A DNA stretch of 64,000 nucleotides from Leadbetterella sp964423865 (GCA_964423865.1 CAYRGN010000003.1:1-64000), one strand, 5' to 3'. Positions 25,001 to 33,899 are shown, numbered from the stretch's first letter. Translations and numbers: made by a program. Notes: generated by a model not told the origin, from the sequence alone.

Positions 25001-26658
25001 AGGGCCACGAAGTAATAATGCAGGCCCTTGCGGTTGATGCTGTAATAATCTTCAAAGGGATGGTAGTCGAAAAAGCCCATCTGGGTACCGATCAGCAGTC
25101 CGTTTTCCGCGAAATGGCGTTCTTTTTTGGTGAACTGCATCATTTCATCTACGGTAATGCGGTTCTGCTTTTTCCGGCCGAAGATAGTGGCTGCGGCCAT
25201 GAGGGGGTTATATCCCGCTGCATTGCTGAGGCTGCTCAGGTGGTTTCGGTTAAAATAGTCAAACGACTCAAATTCAGCGGCCACTTCCTGTTTTCCCGCC
25301 ACGATATAAAAGTCCATTTTCCCGCTGCCCAGGTCCCACGACATGGCATCGCAGCGAATATACACCTGGTGAAAAGTATCGGAAAATATACTGTTGCGGA
25401 AGCCGCCTTTCTGCACTTTGTTCAGCCGTACATGTTGCCCCGCGATATCATAACGGAGCTGGATGGCCGGATGCGAGACGGAATCTTTGCCGAGGCGTGC
25501 CACAAAACTCACCTGGTCGGAGGTAATGAGGGTGTCGGTCAGCGTAAGGGAACGGCCCACTACCTCGAAACGGCTGGTTTCGCTCAAAGTGTTGACCTGA
25601 AGCCGCGAAAAACGGTCGTAAAGCGAAGTGGTGGTTACCTTTTGGCCTACTACGGTATAGCCTCCCAGGAGTTCATAATCTGCCAGAGGAAGGGTATAGG
25701 CGGCATCGTGGCGATAAGACTTAAAGCGGGGATAGGTGGAAGCCTCGTTGGGCGCCCTTTTTTCCAGTTTGATCTCCATCACCCCGGTTACGGGCTGTTG
25801 TAAAAGCCCTTCGTGCGTCACCTGTACATTCTCCATGAGCAGGCGTCCGCTGGCCGACCGGAAAGTGTATTTTCCGGGAACGGCATGAACGGGCTTTTCG
25901 GCCACTGTCCACCCGAGTTTTCCACCCTCGCCCACGAAAACGCCGTCCATGAAATTATAGGCCCCTTGTGTACCCGAAAGGGTGAGGGAGTCGGAAGGAC
26001 TGATAAGGGTAAGATCAACGGTAGTAAATACAAAGAAAAGGCCTTGTACAGCAGGAAGGTTTTCGCGCGGAGTTTCGGCGATGAGGGGCTGGTGTTCCGT
26101 GGGCTCATCCCACCCGATATCTTCGTTTTGGGGCGTTTCTTTCCCCGCGGTAGCATTTCCTGAAAAGTAGTCCTGCTTCCGCTCGAAAAACCGGAGCTCT
26201 GATTTCATCGTACTAATTTTTACCCGGTTAAAGGAAGACGTGTAGAGGGTGCCGGAGCTAAAGAAATGCTGCATATGGGTCAGGGCCTCCTGTATGGTTT
26301 TGGAGGGATAAGGCTCGAATGACCTTTTCAGGAGGGAAAAGAAATCGCTCATTTCCCGGGGAGAGGGCTCCTGGTTTTTCCGGTAGAGGGTGGCCACTTC
26401 GGTCAGCCTGCCCAGGTCGGAGGGACGTAAACCCTTGACCGAAGCCCACTGGATGAGGGCAATCGCCTCCTTTTTCCCGGAGAGGTCAAGTCCGTTTTGG
26501 TAGAGATCGGAAAACGCTTCGCTTACCCCGCCGTGCTTTTCCATTTGACGGGAATAGTCTTCCAGGAATTTTTCAGGATCGGAAGGCAGAGTCAGCACCT
26601 GCGCCTCCGATACGCCGAAAAACATAAGGAAAAAAATAAGCCCGACAAGTTTTTTCAT
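22045..26658 (-). CDS. Giant exported protein of unknown function (1537 aa)
   Basis: A 1537-aa protein with a clear signal peptide (MKKLVGLIFFLMFFGVSEAQ). The first about 170 residues are helical; from residue about 200 onward it is almost wholly short beta strands with recurrent patterns such as a polar-aromatic strand, a DS-containing turn and a further strand, suggestive of a long beta-solenoid or bridge-like fold. There are no internal repeats at high identity, no Cys pairs of note, no transmembrane segment after the signal and no type IX sorting domain at the C-terminus, which instead is Lys/Glu-rich. I do not recognise a family. It is monocistronic, flanked by heptanucleotide repeats on the upstream side. 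Confidence 0.75.
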   Translation of the reverse strand: MKKLVGLIFFLMFFGVSEAQVLTLPSDPEKFLEDYSRQMEKHGGVSEAFSDLYQNGLDLSGKKEAIALIQWASVKGLRPSDLGRLTEVATLYRKNQEPSPREMSDFFSLLKRSFEPYPSKTIQEALTHMQHFFSSGTLYTSSFNRVKISTMKSELRFFERKQDYFSGNATAGKETPQNEDIGWDEPTEHQPLIAETPRENLPAVQGLFFVFTTVDLTLISPSDSLTLSGTQGAYNFMDGVFVGEGGKLGWTVAEKPVHAVPGKYTFRSASGRLLMENVQVTHEGLLQQPVTGVMEIKLEKRAPNEASTYPRFKSYRHDAAYTLPLADYELLGGYTVVGQKVTTTSLYDRFSRLQVNTLSETSRFEVVGRSLTLTDTLITSDQVSFVARLGKDSVSHPAIQLRYDIAGQHVRLNKVQKGGFRNSIFSDTFHQVYIRCDAMSWDLGSGKMDFYIVAGKQEVAAEFESFDYFNRNHLSSLSNAAGYNPLMAAATIFGRKKQNRITVDEMMQFTKKERHFAENGLLIGTQMGFFDYHPFEDYYSINRKGLHYYFVALGKKDYDDLVFSSLNRGGGSPRNATIDFHSKSLNIIGAQNFKLSDSLGIQLLPNDQSMEVIGNKVFRFNGKIVVKNFTFYGEFVLEYENYLVNLNRIDSITFIPLAIYAKGGKLQLGGNFQFGKSGKLYLNSPGNKSGRKKLPEYLKLEIPDGVTVYFNERGRGHPFSEGVFFRAEHLSLDSLNTRDPLIPGIFTTAGIFKPIQDQLRILPDSSMGMAHRAKEPYSVYGSSTTFKASSEIVLNKSGIYSSGELHHLAAVLNADEIHFFEKHSEGKGGAGKITEKQVGSAYFPQVTVSDYTLYWEPGKDSMAVHSEKGFEFYKGSSSLKGSLVMRSTGLFGKGELTRADSDIASSGFKFNHNGFLADRADIRIKAGERLAFSGRKVDIDFNIQQELVGISSQNRDFNSGETAFLEFPSSSYKTTIDRARWNIKDKVITMEGLLENSVFTSTAAHQYELRFNGTGARYDMTSEKLSITGVEEIRSADAAIQPTGGKVFVKSDGKLDAFTDATIVVDTLNRYHTLTHAGVTVNSRLSYTGNADYRYVNISSDTFNIKLGGFEFAEVTSDGRILDSKGSGKLSTIARASIAEKDQVYLAKKMLYVGEMTMLAPFKNLSLRGQVLPDLKKYPMIGGSWINYAGSKSEDVTIRIDETLKDGGKPLYVGLHMRHGVNSDAIYPSFLSVKGSADDYDIFLARGTFGRNEPQRRFYVKPLNEADNTAEFYDDEGKMVLSGRFNLLGVPTKIFETVGKATVNLDSMKYRLETMMLFDFPLPIPTVQKMGQNMVKINLDAGNSNAAVEPEEEDFRYKLSRIIGKADTEKYRTNSQKGHIPLFKESTKFLKSLVISRADLQWNARANAYYSTGPVGISNMGDVDINALVNGYIEVVQSHSTGNEIHIYLDLAPEKWYYFIYRNGQLGMVSSDEEVNRLVNTGGKDKGVNFVDINEANRFKKRFLISYHGITEEEYNKQLKSPPKAVKKATKEESEGF

Positions 26659-26676
26659 AGATCTATAATTTAACCT

Positions 26677-26725
26677 TGAGCTATCAGCTATGAGCTGTGA
26701 GCTATGAGCCTTGAGCTGTGAGCCT
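26677..26725. repeat. Heptanucleotide tandem repeat, seven units
   Basis: TGAGCTA, TCAGCTA, TGAGCTG and related units in unbroken 7-bp phase, directly upstream of the giant orphan gene. Confidence 0.85.
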
Positions 26726-26774
26726 CATGGTGACGCTTAGGTTTCTTAATCGACGGGGCTACCCGGCGTATTTC

Positions 26775-26837
26775 TCATAGCTGATAGCTGATAGCTGATA
26801 GCTCACTACTCACTACTCACTACTCATCACTCACCAC
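26775..26837. repeat. Heptanucleotide tandem repeat joining two unit types in phase
   Basis: Four TGATAGC-type units (26775-26802) run without a phase change into five TCACTAC-type units (26803-26837), ending at the prmA stop codon. This is the clearest link between the two unit families seen elsewhere in the window. Confidence 0.88.
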
Positions 26838-27658
26838 TATTTCCTGAAAACGACCGCGGCCCAATTGTTCTTACTTATCTCCCTCACTTTTTTAAAGCCG
26901 CTGGCTTCGGCCGCCGACTGAATATCGGGGATGTCTTGCACATAAAAGCCGCTGACCAGGAGATAATCCGAAGTAAAATCTGCGTACCGTGGGATTTCGT
27001 CCAGGAGGATATTCCGGTTGATATTGGCCAGTACGATGTTGTAAACGGCGGGTTCCTGGCTTTGGATAGTGCCTTGCGAAATGGTAATGTCTTTGGTCGA
27101 GTTCAGGGCATAATTTTCCCGCCCGTTTTCTACCGACCACTCGTCGATGTCAAAGGAATGTATACGTGCTGCTCCCAGCTGGTGGGCCATGATGGCCAGG
27201 ATACCGGTGCCCGTTCCTACGTCAAGTACCGATTTGCCCCGATGGTCGATGTCCATCTGTAGCTCAATCATCTGCGACGTGGTTTCGTGGTGTCCGGTTC
27301 CGAAAGACATTTTGGGTACAATAATAATTTCGTGGGAAAAGGAGGGCGGCGCCGGATCATGAAACGTGGCCCGGATGTACACCTTCCCGTTTACGTCAAG
27401 CGGTGGGAAATTCTCTTCCCACTCCTTGTTCCAGTTTTGCCTTCTGACCTTCTTTAGTCCGTAAGAAAGCGGAACCCTGGAGGCGTACTTTTCCATCAGC
27501 ATTTTGAGCGCCCTGTCGTCAAAGAGCTCCTCCCCGATATAGGCCAGCAGGCCGTCTTCCTTCTCCAGGAATGAATCAAAACCGATTTCCGCCAGCTCCG
27601 CCAGCAGGATTTCGGCAAACTCAGCGTCAACCGTAAGGTCTAGTTCTAAAAAATCCAT
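26837..27658 (-). CDS. prmA: Ribosomal protein L11 methyltransferase
   Basis: A 273-aa SAM-dependent methyltransferase that methylates ribosomal protein L11. The N-terminal L11-recognition domain covers residues about 1-100. The SAM site VLDVGTGTGILAIMAHQLGA (residues about 141-160), the FGTGHHETT loop and the IVLANINRNILLDEI motif are intact. The start codon is 15 bp downstream of the porV terminator, so its promoter lies within or beyond the 54-bp gap to porV. Confidence 0.94.
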   Translation of the reverse strand: MDFLELDLTVDAEFAEILLAELAEIGFDSFLEKEDGLLAYIGEELFDDRALKMLMEKYASRVPLSYGLKKVRRQNWNKEWEENFPPLDVNGKVYIRATFHDPAPPSFSHEIIIVPKMSFGTGHHETTSQMIELQMDIDHRGKSVLDVGTGTGILAIMAHQLGAARIHSFDIDEWSVENGRENYALNSTKDITISQGTIQSQEPAVYNIVLANINRNILLDEIPRYADFTSDYLLVSGFYVQDIPDIQSAAEASGFKKVREISKNNWAAVVFRK

Positions 27659-27672
27659 GGTCTAAAATGATA

Positions 27673-27694
27673 AAAGCCCGCGAGACCGGGCTTT
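27673..27694 (-). terminator. Intrinsic terminator downstream of porV
   Basis: AAAGCCCG and CGGGCTTT form an 8-bp perfect stem with a 6-nt loop. On the minus strand it is followed by TTTTAT. It separates porV from prmA. Confidence 0.78.
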
Positions 27695-27711
27695 CTATCG
27701 TGTTATTTTTT

Positions 27712-28890
27712 TTACTGGTCAATATGATCTCCTATGGAGTCCGTTTTCCCGGACTTATGCGGCATCTGGAGACGGAGGGTCACCCGCCAGGTATTGGCGA
27801 GAGGACTGCCCGTACGGGTAGGAATCAGGTAGGCCAGGTCCAGTTTCAGTCTTTCTTTCAGGGTCAGGCCCACTCCCGCAGTGAGGTATTGTCTTCCGGC
27901 TTTATGTCTTGATTCATGAAAATACCCGGCCCGGATGGCAATCAGCTCCTGGTAAGCATATTCAAACCCTACCGAAGTAGTGATCTCCGCTAATTCTTCG
28001 GCGAAACCGCCGGGGGCATCGCTGAACGAATTGAAAATCGCTTTGGCGGTACCCATTTCGGAAACGTCATTGATGGTGCTGTCGCTTTGAGCATCATTGG
28101 CAGGGACCAGCAATTTGTTAAAGTCAACCAAAAAGGAGAAACGGTTTGACAGGTCCGGGCGGTAAGAAAGCTGGGTGCCCACTTTAAAATTGGCCGGGAT
28201 AAAATATTCTCCGAACCCGTAATTGATTTTACCTCCAATGTTCTGCAGCACGATTCCGTAGTCTACGTCAAATTTTTTGAAGCTGCGGGGGTCGTTATCG
28301 GTGGGGCGGGTCTTGTTGTAGTAAAAACCCAGGTCCATGGCAGCGGTTTGTCCGGGTTTCGCCGTCACGCTGGTCCCCGGAATCACCAGGTTTCCCACCA
28401 GGTTAGAATGAATATATTTGATGTTCAGCCCCAGGGAATAGTCGGAACTCAGCTTCTGGGCGATTCCCGCCGCGATAGAGAATTCATTACTCATGAAATT
28501 GTCTATAGGGAAGCCGTCCCAGTCGGTAAACTGGATTTCCCCCTGGTTAAAGAAGTTCACGCTGGCGCCTACGGTTTGCTTGTCCGAGATCTTGTAGTAA
28601 CCTGAAGCCGTCAGCAGCCCCATGTCATTGACAATCTGCTTGAGCCAGGGCGTATACGAGAATGACCCGCCGTATGGAGAGTCGGAAAAGGCCAGTTTGC
28701 CCGGATTCCAGTACATGGCATTGGCGTCAAAAGTAGACGCGGCACCTGCGTCACCCATTGCGGCCGCTCTTGAATCGGGAGCGATGGACATAAAGGGTAC
28801 AGCCGTATAGATCAGAGAGTAGTTTTTTTGTGCGTTAATTAATCCCGGAATCAGTAATAACAGGGTACTTAACCAATAATTTTTTTTCAT
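27712..28890 (-). CDS. porV: Type IX secretion outer membrane protein PorV
   Basis: A 392-aa protein from the ATG at 28890. It has a signal peptide (ending LINAQ), then the PorV/PorQ beginning VPFMSIAPDSRAAAMGDAGAASTFDANAMYWNPGKLAF and a FadL-like 14-strand barrel. PorV is the outer membrane shuttle that carries type IX cargo to the PorU sortase complex. It lies 50 bp downstream of porU, the conserved order known from Porphyromonas and Flavobacterium relatives. A longer in-frame start at 28929 is rejected because it lacks a signal peptide. Confidence 0.92.
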   Translation of the reverse strand: MKKNYWLSTLLLLIPGLINAQKNYSLIYTAVPFMSIAPDSRAAAMGDAGAASTFDANAMYWNPGKLAFSDSPYGGSFSYTPWLKQIVNDMGLLTASGYYKISDKQTVGASVNFFNQGEIQFTDWDGFPIDNFMSNEFSIAAGIAQKLSSDYSLGLNIKYIHSNLVGNLVIPGTSVTAKPGQTAAMDLGFYYNKTRPTDNDPRSFKKFDVDYGIVLQNIGGKINYGFGEYFIPANFKVGTQLSYRPDLSNRFSFLVDFNKLLVPANDAQSDSTINDVSEMGTAKAIFNSFSDAPGGFAEELAEITTSVGFEYAYQELIAIRAGYFHESRHKAGRQYLTAGVGLTLKERLKLDLAYLIPTRTGSPLANTWRVTLRLQMPHKSGKTDSIGDHIDQ

Positions 28891-28939
28891 AAAGAATTTT
28901 TCACGGATTGTCAATAAATGCGCCCCCAAAATAAGAGAT

Positions 28940-31900
28940 TTATTTCGAAAAAAACAAGGTTCCCCCCGCTTGTCCGGTATGATTTTCGGTTCTCAGCATC
29001 AGTCTGTAAAACACCTTGGAGAACAGCGGAATACTTCTGTAGAAGTCGCTTTCCAGCTGTATCTCTTCCTCACAACGGGTGCAGGAGAACTCCTCCCGGT
29101 ACAGCTCCCGTCCCAGCACATCGCTGAGAATCAGTACCGCGTCGAGGTTATCTCCCGGCCGGTTATGCCTTACCTTTAAACGGAGGTAGTCCGTTACAGG
29201 GTTCGGATACGCGGTCAGTTCCAGCACTTTTAACGCCGGACGTTCTATCTGGAATTCAAACGTTTTCCGGGCGGTATTATTATAGATATCTGAGGCTATT
29301 AATGTGCTTTGGTACGTGCCGTTTTCCAGGTGTCCGGTGTAATAGCGCACTTCAGCCTCCATGCCTCCCGCGAGCGGGGTAAAATGGCGTAAAGGGTTTA
29401 GTATCGTCTCTCCGTTGACTTCCAGAGTGAGGGCCGTGTCAGAAACGTGAATGCCGCTTTCATCCCGGATATTCCAGGTCAGGAATCCGTCCACCGCCAG
29501 CGTCGCGGTCATTTCCGGGGGACTGAGGTCGTGGTTTTCTCCAGGGTTTCCCGGCGCAAGAATTACCGCCGCCACCCCCGAAAATTCCTGTAGGGAGCTG
29601 TCGGCCGCCTGGCTGTGCATCACCACCCGCCCCGCTCCGGGGAGCGCGACGGCCGGAAGGATGATTTCGCCCGTATACGCATAGTCTTTGACGGGAAACC
29701 GCCCGCTAAAGATCACTTCGGAATTCAGGGTGTAGGTAAACGCCGGTCCGTCGCTGAAGGTACCCAGGGTTTGCCTGCTGCCCGGCGGAGCCGTTACGGA
29801 AACCAGCACGCTGCCGTTTTGAATCTGCTCCGTTCTCCCTGAAAATGCCGTTTTCCGGTAGGCGGTCAGTGTATCGCTTTCCAAGGTAAAATCCGCGGGC
29901 GAAAGCCAGCGGGGCAGAGGCAGGGAAGGGTCGCCGAGGAGAGAGAAATTGCGGTTAATCTCGCCCCTGACCGACCGATTTTTGGTGACCCGAAACAGTT
30001 CGCCGAGGGTTCTGGCGGTCCTGATATTCCGGAAAAAGGCCTGGTTCACCGCCTGGTTGGTACTGGAATATACCGGCCGGGTGGTGGTCAGCAGGGCAAT
30101 GGCCCCGGTTTGAGGTCGGAGGAGCATCAATTCGGCCCCCGATACCACACCGGGATTATCAAATTTGCCGAACTGGCAGGTGGCGGTAAACCACACGGGC
30201 AGGCGCCCCGCATTCCGAAAAGTCAGGATGTCGTTCAGGGCCAGCAATTTTTCATTGGTGAGGCCGTCTTCGGCCCCATGTCCGATGTAGGTGATCAGGT
30301 AGGTGCCGTTGTTCATCAGCTCATGCAGCTGCCGGGTGGCTTCCGGCGCGGTGCCGTCGCTCACCGGGTAATCGTCGAGATACAGTTTGTCGTTAATAAA
30401 ACCCGGGAACGCGCTCAGGGCCAGGGTCTCGAGGTCTTCGGCATCCCGCTGGTGGAGGTTGTAGTCGCGGTTGTCGGCTACAAACGCCAGGCGGTTGTGC
30501 CAGTGTGCTGTTTCCAGGTCGAGCACGTAGGCTTTGTATTTGGCGATGTAGTTGTTCAGCTCGGGGAGGGTGCGGGCGGGTATCCGGCCCACCGAAATGT
30601 CCATGAAGTGGTCGTCGGACGTGGTGCTGATCCATTGGTTATTTACGCTTTTTCCCTCGGGCCATTCCCCTTCCCAAGGGTCGAGAAAAGCGAAATAGTC
30701 GTCGGAAGCAAAGCTGTAGACGGGTTCCAGGGACTCCCTCGACTGGTAGGAAGGCACCAGCAGGTCCGTATCTACGTAGTCGGCCTTATGGTTATTTTTA
30801 TAATCGAAGGAAGCATCGCCCAGGAGCAGCAGGTGGCGGAATTTTTCCGGCGCCTGTTCGTAGAGGTAGCGGCAAAAATCGCGGATGGCGGTGGGGTCGG
30901 TTTTCCCTGAGCTGAATTCATTGTATATCTCGGTGAGGGAGTAGCCGGCTACTTCCAGGTCTTCGTTTTCTTTCTTGAACTGGATGAGTCTTTGGGCGGC
31001 GTCTCGGAATTTTTCGGGAAACACCACCAGGAGTTCCGGCACGATGCCGTTTCTGAGCCGCTGTGGGGCTACCGTATCCGTAAACGCGGGATAGGGGAGG
31101 GCGGCGGGGTCAAAAACGACCAGGTCGCTTCGGGTATTTTCCGGTGAGAAAATGCCTTCCGCGGAGAGGGGCAGCTCGGTGGGGCCCTGTTCGGTGACCT
31201 GCCATACGCGGGCGGCGGGGGCAGATAGCTGGCAGCGGTAGGCCGCGCTTTCCGCCAGGGTTCGGTAGAGTACCTGTCGCCCGGCGTAAAAACGCAGGCG
31301 TCGGTTATAGGTAGCCGACCAGTAGTTGAAATATACGCCCACGTTGCCCACGCTTTCGGCGCTCAGCTGTAGCTGTACCGTTTCCGGAGGCGTTTCGGTA
31401 GAGAGGAGGAAAGGGTGGGCATTGGACATCCGGTAGTACCGGGCCTGGTTGTCGTTCGGGTTATTAGGTGCGCCGTTCAGGGTGTCGCGGCGGGAGAGGG
31501 TGCCGGCGGTGGTTTGCAGGAACTGTCGACTGATGCCCATGGGGTAGAGTTCAAAATCCAGGCGGTAGTCGGATACAAAATCTTCGCTAAGGGGCGAAAA
31601 CAAGTAGGAAGACCGAAACATTTCGCCCAGCCAGAGCCGTCCGGAGTTGAGCAGGTTTTTCAGTTCTTTCTCCTCGTATGCATAATAGGGTAGGTGGTCT
31701 CTTACGGGGCCAGTGGTACGCGGGCGGGCGACGGGTACGCGCAGGGAGACGGTGTCACTCACCGTAATGAAGTAATAATTAAGGTGGCTGTAGGGATTGA
31801 GTTGGTGCGTAAAACGGTTCCCTTCTTCGCTTACCGTATGGGGGCCGCGGGCGTAAAAGGCGATGAAATCGTCCGTGTCCCAGACCTGATTCTGGTCGTT

Positions 31901-32161
31901 CAGGGAAACGGGAATCTCCTGTAATCCCACTATTCTTTCGGCAGAATTCAGCTGGGGTAAGGCGGTGGCATGGCCACCGTATACGCGGATATGGGCGGGG
32001 TTTGCGGAGGCGAAAGCCGGAGCGTACTTTTCGAAGAACGCTTTATCCAGTTTATACACTCCGGATTGGCTGACGGATATCTTGATCCAGGTGCCCTGGG
32101 AGAGCGGGGCGGGTTGTGCAAAAGCGGTGGCGCAGGAGAAGAAAAAAAAGAGGATGCGCAT
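28940..32161 (-). CDS. porU: Type IX secretion system sortase PorU
   Basis: A 1073-aa gingipain-fold (C25) cysteine peptidase that removes the C-terminal sorting domain from type IX cargo and attaches the cargo to lipopolysaccharide. The start at 32161 gives a signal peptide (MRILFFFFSCATAFAQ); the open frame continues another 128 codons upstream only because it runs through an inverted-repeat element. Catalytic residues match the family: His628 in YIGHGAEDG and Cys662 in FTATCQFGK. Immunoglobulin-like and C-terminal domains follow. The gene is upstream of porV. Confidence 0.92.
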   Translation of the reverse strand: MRILFFFFSCATAFAQPAPLSQGTWIKISVSQSGVYKLDKAFFEKYAPAFASANPAHIRVYGGHATALPQLNSAERIVGLQEIPVSLNDQNQVWDTDDFIAFYARGPHTVSEEGNRFTHQLNPYSHLNYYFITVSDTVSLRVPVARPRTTGPVRDHLPYYAYEEKELKNLLNSGRLWLGEMFRSSYLFSPLSEDFVSDYRLDFELYPMGISRQFLQTTAGTLSRRDTLNGAPNNPNDNQARYYRMSNAHPFLLSTETPPETVQLQLSAESVGNVGVYFNYWSATYNRRLRFYAGRQVLYRTLAESAAYRCQLSAPAARVWQVTEQGPTELPLSAEGIFSPENTRSDLVVFDPAALPYPAFTDTVAPQRLRNGIVPELLVVFPEKFRDAAQRLIQFKKENEDLEVAGYSLTEIYNEFSSGKTDPTAIRDFCRYLYEQAPEKFRHLLLLGDASFDYKNNHKADYVDTDLLVPSYQSRESLEPVYSFASDDYFAFLDPWEGEWPEGKSVNNQWISTTSDDHFMDISVGRIPARTLPELNNYIAKYKAYVLDLETAHWHNRLAFVADNRDYNLHQRDAEDLETLALSAFPGFINDKLYLDDYPVSDGTAPEATRQLHELMNNGTYLITYIGHGAEDGLTNEKLLALNDILTFRNAGRLPVWFTATCQFGKFDNPGVVSGAELMLLRPQTGAIALLTTTRPVYSSTNQAVNQAFFRNIRTARTLGELFRVTKNRSVRGEINRNFSLLGDPSLPLPRWLSPADFTLESDTLTAYRKTAFSGRTEQIQNGSVLVSVTAPPGSRQTLGTFSDGPAFTYTLNSEVIFSGRFPVKDYAYTGEIILPAVALPGAGRVVMHSQAADSSLQEFSGVAAVILAPGNPGENHDLSPPEMTATLAVDGFLTWNIRDESGIHVSDTALTLEVNGETILNPLRHFTPLAGGMEAEVRYYTGHLENGTYQSTLIASDIYNNTARKTFEFQIERPALKVLELTAYPNPVTDYLRLKVRHNRPGDNLDAVLILSDVLGRELYREEFSCTRCEEEIQLESDFYRSIPLFSKVFYRLMLRTENHTGQAGGTLFFSK

Positions 32162-32420
32162 CAGGCTCAGGATGCCCTTCGATACTTCGGCAAGCTCAGT
32201 ACAGGCCAAGCTCAGGGTGACAATAGGAATGGGATACCCTTCGACAAGCTCAGGGCGCCCTTCGACAGGCTCAGGGTGACAGAGGCACCCTGTACCATGA
32301 GCTTGGCCTCTGTCACCCTGAGCCTGTCGAAGGGCGCTAGAGGGAAAGCTTAGTGTATGGGGTGGCCATGTCAGGCTGAGCCTGGCCTGTATTGAGCTTG
32401 CCGAAGTATCGAAGCCCGGA
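32161..32420. repeat. Nested inverted-repeat element abutting porU
   Basis: An inner pair of 32-bp arms (32255-32286 and 32306-32337) is a perfect inverted repeat around a 19-nt loop. An outer pair (32177-32207 and 32384-32414) matches in 30 of 31 positions. Both contain the GACAGGCTCAGGGTGAC/AAGCTCAG motif that recurs in tandem here, a motif of the kind seen as interspersed repeats in many bacterial genomes. In one frame it reads as the familiar HPEPVEG peptide. The element ends exactly at the porU start codon, so it forms the porU 5' untranslated region or promoter. Confidence 0.85.
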
Positions 32421-32556
32421 AACAGTTTAGCTAACCCGATGCAGGACATTCGGCCCCGAAACAATCCGGTTAGCCAAGCGCATGCAAATTTCACAAAGCC
32501 CGGGAGTGGTTCGGTGTTTTTAGATCGCCTGTTTACTCCTGTCATAAAAAAATAAG

Positions 32557-33213
32557 TTACAGCTCCACCCGTGCTATTCCCGGAATGGTATAGCGCTTTC
32601 GCGTATTAACGCATTCCACCAGTGTTCTTGTTCGCCTGTTCTGAATTTTTTTAAACTTCCGCCCTTTAAAATGAAGGATTTGTCCGTCTTCTACTTCCGA
32701 CAGGTAAACGCCCTTTACCGTAGTTTCGGGCGAATAAAGGGAAAGCGCCCTGACGAGGGCCGGGTCTTTCGTAGAAGACGCCGCGGGGTTCTGCATGTGG
32801 GGGATCAGCACGTGAAGGATATCCTCGGGGAAGACGTGAGGATTCAGAAGGGGCGCCATGAGGGTTTTGAAATGGAATTTCCACTCGGTACCGTGGGGAG
32901 CAGGGGCTCTCTGGAAGAGCTTTCGGCTCACCTGCACCCGCTGGTGCGCAATCTCGTGAATGAGGGTAATCAGAAAACCGTAAGGGTTGGCATCGCCGTT
33001 TACTGAAATGAAGTGCTTTCCGTTTTTATAGAGGTAGTTTCCCAGGCAGGTCTTGCGCGAACCGGCTACGGTGAAGTTAAACGGGTATTCCCGCCAGAGC
33101 GTCATGACGTAGTCGAGGGCGTTTTCCGGAATATGCAGGGCAAAACCTTTCCGGAAAGTGTCTTCGTTAGGTGCGAGAACGGGCTGGGGTTTTTTATGCA
33201 GGAATCCGAACAT
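32557..33213 (-). CDS. SprT-like zinc metalloprotein
   Basis: A 218-aa protein with the SprT-type metal motif: HEIAH at residues 86-90 and a further His107 in APHGTEWKFHF. The family includes eukaryotic Spartan/SPRTN proteases that repair DNA-protein crosslinks; most bacterial members are uncharacterised. The remaining third (residues about 150-215) is basic and may bind nucleic acid. It is 20 bp downstream of trpG on the same strand and could be read through from the trp transcript. Confidence 0.82.
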   Translation of the reverse strand: MFGFLHKKPQPVLAPNEDTFRKGFALHIPENALDYVMTLWREYPFNFTVAGSRKTCLGNYLYKNGKHFISVNGDANPYGFLITLIHEIAHQRVQVSRKLFQRAPAPHGTEWKFHFKTLMAPLLNPHVFPEDILHVLIPHMQNPAASSTKDPALVRALSLYSPETTVKGVYLSEVEDGQILHFKGRKFKKIQNRRTRTLVECVNTRKRYTIPGIARVEL

Positions 33214-33232
33214 ACTGATCCAGTTTTGAAGC

Positions 33233-33799
33233 CTACAACTTCATCCAGTTTTCCACCATCTTCACCCCGTGTTCGGTCAGATACGCCTCCGGGTGAAACT
33301 GCACGCCGCGTACATCGTATTTTCGGTGCGCTTCGGCCATCACATTTCCCTGGTCGTCAATTGCCGTGACGTTCAGGTCGTCAGGAAACGTTTCGGGCAG
33401 CACCGTCCAGGAGTGGTAGCGGCACACGTTAAACTGTTCGGGAATATCCTGAAAAAGCACTTCTTCCCGGTCTGTTACCATACAGGGGGTGGTGACTCCG
33501 TGCAGCACTTCCCCCATGTTTTCGAGCTTCGCGCCGAAAGCTTCGCCGATGGCCTGGTGCCCCAGGCACACCCCGAAGATGCTTTTGGTTTCCTTGTATT
33601 CCTTCAGGAGGTCCATCATGATGCCGGCCTCCTCCGGTATTCCCGGCCCGGGCGAAAGCAGGATTTTGTCGTATTTCTTTACGTCTTCCAGGGAAATCTT
33701 GTCGTTCCGGAAAACATCTACCTCTCCGCCCAGGTCTTTCAGAATATAGACCAGGTTATATACGAAGGAGTCATAATTGTCTAAGACGAGTATTTTCAT
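33233..33799 (-). CDS. trpG: Anthranilate synthase glutamine amidotransferase subunit
   Basis: A 188-aa class-I glutaminase that supplies ammonia to TrpE. The catalytic triad is visible: Cys78 in FGVCLGHQAIGE, and His169 and Glu171 in VQFHPEAYLTEHG. The PGPGIPEEAG loop is present. It could in principle also serve aminodeoxychorismate synthase (PabA), since these subunits are shared in many bacteria. The 450-bp gap to trpE is filled by heptanucleotide and 80-bp tandem repeats, unusual inside an operon. Confidence 0.9.
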   Translation of the reverse strand: MKILVLDNYDSFVYNLVYILKDLGGEVDVFRNDKISLEDVKKYDKILLSPGPGIPEEAGIMMDLLKEYKETKSIFGVCLGHQAIGEAFGAKLENMGEVLHGVTTPCMVTDREEVLFQDIPEQFNVCRYHSWTVLPETFPDDLNVTAIDDQGNVMAEAHRKYDVRGVQFHPEAYLTEHGVKMVENWMKL

Positions 33800-33815
33800 T
33801 TTTATGTAATTAAGG

Positions 33816-33899
33816 GGCAGCTTTCGGCTATCAGCTATCAGCCGTCAGCTATCAGCCGTCAGCTATCAGCCGTCAGCTATGAGCTATGAGCTGTGAGCC
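33816..33899. repeat. Heptanucleotide tandem repeat, twelve units
   Basis: Twelve 7-bp units alternating ATCAGCC, GTCAGCT, ATCAGCT and ATGAGCT without a phase break. It begins 17 bp upstream of the trpG start codon, within the trpE-trpG gap. Confidence 0.9.

Noticed and set aside
32162..32545. 128-codon N-terminal extension of PorU
   Set aside because: The frame runs through nested inverted repeats of interspersed-repeat type and would mask the signal peptide that begins at 32161.
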